From Phycisphaerae bacterium (GTDB lineage Bacteria > Planctomycetota > Phycisphaerae > UBA1845 > UTPLA1), in NCBI GenBank assembly GCA_023150615.1, contig JAKLKO010000002.1, positions 62,001 to 126,000 on the forward strand: a stretch of 64,000 nucleotides of DNA, read 5' to 3'. Below the pieces are notes generated by a model. The model was not told the origin of the DNA and searched no databases. It saw nothing but the letters and a program-made list of their open reading frames with translations. Shown piece by piece: positions 60,578-64,000 of the stretch; position 1 is the stretch's first letter; every line of letters starts with the position of its first letter. The position numbers were made by a program, and so were the translations under genes.

Positions 60578-63500
60578 ATGGGGACCATCTCAAGCGGTAC
60601 GGGCCTGATCTCCGGTCTGCCGATCCAGGACCTCGTCAATCAGCTCATCTCGATCCAATCGCGTCCGCTCACCCTGCTGAAGTCGCGCATCGACCAGACT
60701 AACGCGGTCCGAACCGCGTACCTCGACCTCTCCGCCCGACTGCTTTCCCTTCAGACCGCGGTCGCCAGGCTGAAATCGAGTGACGTCTTTCGTTCCACCG
60801 CCGCGACGAGTTCGAACGACTCCGTCCTGACCGCGATCTCCACCAGCTCCGCCGCACCCGGCAGCTATTCATTCACGGTGCGGCGGCTCGCCTCGACCCG
60901 CCAGATCGTCTCCACCGGCTTCGCCTCGCCAGATTCCGTCGCGCTTGGCTCCGGCACGATCACAATTGAATCGGACGCAGCGCAGCTCGACCGCGCGACG
61001 GCGCTGCCGTTGCTGAACGGCGGCGCAGGCGTGCGGCTCGGTCGCATTCGCATCACGGATCGCGCCGGCGGCGCGGCGGAGATCGACTTGTCCATCGCGC
61101 GGACCGTTGCGGATGTCGTGGACGCGGTGAATCGTCAGTCGTCCGCGCGTGTGCGGCTTGATGTTCGAGGCGACCGACTCATCCTGACCGACCTGTCGGG
61201 CGGATCGTCCGGGACCCTGACGATCGAGGACGTCGCCGGCGGAAACACGGCGCTCGATCTCGGTATTCGCGGCGCCGCGAGCAGCGCGGAGCTGGTCGGC
61301 AACGACGTGGTTCGGCTCGATCCGCGACTCGCGCTATCGGCGCTGAACGATGGGCTTGGGATTCGACGCAACGGAATCGTCGACGACTTTCGGATCACCA
61401 CCGCCGATGGTTCAACGATCGATGTCACGCTCTCCGATCGACTCTCGACATCCACGCCGCTGGCCATCCTCAACGGCGGAACGGGCGTTCCGCAGGGCGA
61501 GATCACACTGACTAACCGCGCCGGCCAGTCGGCGACGGTCGACCTGTCCGCCGCGCAGACCGTCGGCGACGTCGTCGATGCGATCAACGCGGCCGGGATC
61601 AACGTCACGGCATCGCTGGTCGGTTCGCATCTCGTGCTCACCGATGGCTCGAACGGCACGGGCACGCTTTCCGCGGCCGAAGTCAACGGAGGCCACACGG
61701 CCGCGTCGCTCGGGCTGGACGTGACATCGACGACGAACACGCTGACGGGTCGCGACATCTACCGAGTCACGACGCTCGGCGACGTGCTCCGCGCGATCAA
61801 CCTCGACGCGGAAAACGGCGGGCGGGTCATCGCCGAGATCGCGCCGGACGGTGATCGGATCCGGCTGCTGGATCAGACCACTGGCGCTGGATCGCTCGCG
61901 GTGGCGTCGCTGAATGACTCGCTCGCCGCGAAAGACCTGGGGCTGTCTACCTCGGCAACGGGAGCGGTCCTGAACTCGCGCCGTCTCCTGTCAGGCTTGA
62001 ACGGCGTCCTGCTCCCGGCCCTCAACGGTGGCTCGGGCGTAGCAGCGGGCACGATCCGACTGACGGATCGAAGCGGGGCCAGCGTGGACATCGACCTGGG
62101 CGGCGCCGAGACGCTCGGCGATGTGATCGACGCCGTCAACGCCGCGGGCGCGGCCATTCGCGCCCGCGTCAGCGCTTCCGGTCTCGGTCTCGATCTGATC
62201 GACGAGTCGGGCGGAAGCGGCAATCTCATCGTCGAAGACGTCTCCGGCACGCTCGCGGCCGATCTCGGCATTGCGGTAAACGCCGCAGTATCGAGCGTCT
62301 CCAATCGAAACCTCCAGCGGCAATACCTGTCCGAAAGCACGCGGCTGGATTCGTTCAGATCAACGTCGCCCTTTGTGCGCGGCAAGTTTCGCATCACCAG
62401 CAGTGCCGGCGTTTCGGCGGTCGTCGATCTGACACAAGGCAATGAGCAGACGCTCGGCGATGTCATCGCCGAGATCAACAGCCGCGGGATCTCCGTCGTG
62501 GCCTCGATCAATGCGACCGGCGACGGACTGCTGCTTGTCGACACCGCCGGCGGCGGGGGGCGGCTGACGGTTGCAGAGGAGGGGGGCGGCTCCACGGCCC
62601 GAAGCCTCGGCCTCCTCGGCTCGGCCGCCGTCGGTCAAACGCAGATCGACGGCACGCTCGAAACACGGATCGAACTTACGGCCGGCGATACGCTCAATAC
62701 GCTCGTCAGCCGGCTGCGCGCGTCGCGCGCTCCTGTCGCCGCATCCATCATCAACGACGGCACCGGCACGGCGCCCTATCGCCTGAACCTGACCAGCCTG
62801 GCCGGCGGCGCGGCCGGCAACTTCGCCATCGACGCGGGTGCGACCGGCCTGACCTTCGCGACGGTCTCCGAAGGCCGCGATGCGGCGTTGCTCTTCGGTC
62901 CTTCTGATGCGACCACGCCACTGCTGCTGACCAGTTCGACGAATACGTTCAGCGACGTCATTCCCGGCGTGACCATCGCGGCGCGATCGGCTTCAGCCAC
63001 GCCGGTCACAATCGACGTTGCGACCAACGTGGAAGCGGCCGTCACGGCGATTCAGGATTTTGTCGAGGCGTTCAACGGCGTGGTCGAGAGAATCGACCAG
63101 CTCACGGAATTCGACTCCACGACGAACAAGCGCGGCCTGCTGCTCGGCGACGCGACCGTCCAGCGCATCGAGTCGCGCCTCTACCGGCTCGTGTCGCAGA
63201 CCGTGGTCGAAGACAACGGTGTCATTAGTCGTTTCGCGTCAGTCGGCATCCGGCTCGGCTCAGGCGGCGAACTGACTTTCGACGAGGATCGCTTCCGCGC
63301 TGCGGCCGAGGACGATCCCGCCGCCGTGGAGTCGGTCTTCACGCGTGCGACGACGGGGCTTGCCGTGATCTTTGAGGAGCAACTCAAGACGCTGACCGAT
63401 TCGACGACGGGGCTTTTGCAGACCCGCAGCGACACCCTGTCCCGGACCGTCGATACGCTTTCCGTACGGGCGGCCCAATTGCAGACCCTGCTCGACAAGC

Positions 63501-63628
63501 AGCGGGAGCGCCTGACCGCGCGTTTCCAGGCCACCGAGCGGGCATTGGCGCAACTTCAATCCCAGCAGACGGCCCTCGGTGGCTTGTCGAGCCTCGGCTC
63601 GATCTCGTCCCTGAGCATCAGGTCGTAG
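60578..63628 (+). CDS. fliD: Flagellar filament capping protein FliD, expanded
   Basis: 1016 residues, about twice the usual 450-600, with GGGAGG upstream of ATG 60578. The N-terminal FliD_N domain starts GTGLISGLPIQDLVNQLI. The C-terminal domain (about 760-1016) has VTIDVATNVEAAVTAIQDFVEAF in two adjoining segments and ends in helical Leu/Gln repeats. Between them are at least four tandem hook-IN-type repeats, each with a strand like GEITLTNRAGQSATVDLS followed by TVGDVVDAINAAG and a loop. The cap stays at the filament tip and folds flagellin monomers. It is next to fliS, as usual. Confidence 0.93.
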   Translation: MGTISSGTGLISGLPIQDLVNQLISIQSRPLTLLKSRIDQTNAVRTAYLDLSARLLSLQTAVARLKSSDVFRSTAATSSNDSVLTAISTSSAAPGSYSFTVRRLASTRQIVSTGFASPDSVALGSGTITIESDAAQLDRATALPLLNGGAGVRLGRIRITDRAGGAAEIDLSIARTVADVVDAVNRQSSARVRLDVRGDRLILTDLSGGSSGTLTIEDVAGGNTALDLGIRGAASSAELVGNDVVRLDPRLALSALNDGLGIRRNGIVDDFRITTADGSTIDVTLSDRLSTSTPLAILNGGTGVPQGEITLTNRAGQSATVDLSAAQTVGDVVDAINAAGINVTASLVGSHLVLTDGSNGTGTLSAAEVNGGHTAASLGLDVTSTTNTLTGRDIYRVTTLGDVLRAINLDAENGGRVIAEIAPDGDRIRLLDQTTGAGSLAVASLNDSLAAKDLGLSTSATGAVLNSRRLLSGLNGVLLPALNGGSGVAAGTIRLTDRSGASVDIDLGGAETLGDVIDAVNAAGAAIRARVSASGLGLDLIDESGGSGNLIVEDVSGTLAADLGIAVNAAVSSVSNRNLQRQYLSESTRLDSFRSTSPFVRGKFRITSSAGVSAVVDLTQGNEQTLGDVIAEINSRGISVVASINATGDGLLLVDTAGGGGRLTVAEEGGGSTARSLGLLGSAAVGQTQIDGTLETRIELTAGDTLNTLVSRLRASRAPVAASIINDGTGTAPYRLNLTSLAGGAAGNFAIDAGATGLTFATVSEGRDAALLFGPSDATTPLLLTSSTNTFSDVIPGVTIAARSASATPVTIDVATNVEAAVTAIQDFVEAFNGVVERIDQLTEFDSTTNKRGLLLGDATVQRIESRLYRLVSQTVVEDNGVISRFASVGIRLGSGGELTFDEDRFRAAAEDDPAAVESVFTRATTGLAVIFEEQLKTLTDSTTGLLQTRSDTLSRTVDTLSVRAAQLQTLLDKQRERLTARFQATERALAQLQSQQTALGGLSSLGSISSLSIRS

Positions 63629-63748
63629 GGCTGATCGCCGCACGGTTTTTAGCTCAATCGGCCCGCCGTCCGGGTCGATTCGCCAAAGGTCCGACGTCCG
63701 CCCACGTTCCGTCCGGGTGGTCGGCGTCGCGGACCGAGAGCGAGAGAC

Positions 63749-64000
63749 ATGAGCCAGACCGCGTCCTCCGAGTACCTTCGCAACGCCGTGCTCACGGCGC
63801 GACCCGAGCAATTGCAGCTCATGCTGTACGACGGGGCGATTCGATTCGCCACGACGGCGCGCGAGGCCCTCACACGCAATGACCTCGAATCGAGCTGCGA
63901 GGCGCTGCTCCGGGCCCAGCGGATCGTGGTCGAGCTGGAAAGCGGCCTGCGTCACGACGTGAATCCGAACCTGTGCTCCCAGATGGCGGCGCTGTATCAG
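63749..64000 (+). CDS. fliS: Flagellar chaperone FliS (partial)
   Basis: The first 84 residues are visible, cut at the window end, from ATG 63749 with GAGAG upstream. ASSEYLRNAVLTARPEQLQLM and a segment with LYDGAIRFATTAREAL are the N-terminal helices of FliS, which keeps flagellin unfolded in the cytoplasm and blocks early polymerisation. Its position 3' of fliD matches the usual order. A 120-base gap to fliD holds no other gene. Confidence 0.92.
   Translation, partial: MSQTASSEYLRNAVLTARPEQLQLMLYDGAIRFATTAREALTRNDLESSCEALLRAQRIVVELESGLRHDVNPNLCSQMAALYQ

Noticed and set aside
61000-62800. Repeated segments inside fliD as DNA repeat or CRISPR
   Set aside because: They are degenerate protein repeats in one reading frame, not identical DNA repeats with spacers.

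Overview
The window is GC-rich bacterial chromosome with dense, mostly short operons. No rRNA, tRNA, CRISPR array or intact insertion sequence was found. Gene content points to a flagellated member of the Planctomycetota, perhaps near Phycisphaerae. The clues are an ECF sigma factor beside a Ser/Thr kinase with a C-terminal membrane anchor, a TIGR03790-type exported protein ending in dockerin-like calcium loops, a degenerate pseudopilin-like protein, an atypical c-type haem protein, long TPR lipoproteins, a Bacillus-type sdhC-sdhA pair, and flagellar genes at both ends. The phylum is inferred from gene content only.

Layout. 1-9.5 kb: the 3' end of fumC, fliM on the minus strand, three small envelope-type proteins of unknown role, a polysaccharide deacetylase with a NusG-family antiterminator paralogue, an L,D-transpeptidase that looks frameshifted, a lipoprotein, and a LysM protein translationally coupled to recG. 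9.6-22.3 kb: rluB converging with and overlapping pyrD, sdhC-sdhA with no sdhB, a large beta-propeller/PAS/histidine kinase sensor, a nitrilase-family amidase, dnaJ with a small membrane protein and an SDR reductase, and xerD. 22.4-33.4 kb, all minus strand: yebC, a 1190-residue TPR lipoprotein, the nusA-infB-ylxP-rbfA translation/transcription cluster, and an ABC ATPase with an unusual zinc-ribbon insert.

33.7-38.6 kb is the most interesting region. sixA is followed by a tight operon of a CHAD-domain protein, a Ppx/GppA phosphatase with an HD domain, and two tandem thymidylate-kinase-like proteins, the second with arginine in place of the Walker A lysine. CHAD and Ppx both point to inorganic polyphosphate, so the two kinases may belong to a polyphosphate or phosphate-signalling module that I do not recognise as described. 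38.7-45.4 kb holds Mn/Fe superoxide dismutase, cofactor-independent phosphoglycerate mutase, thyX, the TIGR03790 protein, and a sigma factor / zinc-ribbon / ferredoxin operon divergent from a membrane Ser/Thr kinase. 47-53.8 kb holds mostly conserved hypotheticals: a CX4CH haem protein, a possible LSm-like protein, TPR proteins, a glycosyltransferase and a BshC-like protein.

53.9-64 kb combines envelope sugar genes (a cytidylyltransferase-kinase fusion with a degenerate kinase half, and a family 2 glycosyltransferase) with two flagellin paralogues, an unusually long filament cap protein FliD, and the start of fliS. Surface-sugar genes directly before flagellins suggest a flagellin glycosylation locus. 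The spacer between the flagellins is full of strong hairpins and may carry a transposon-end remnant.

Start codons were reassigned for many genes, because in this GC-rich DNA open frames commonly run far upstream of the true start.
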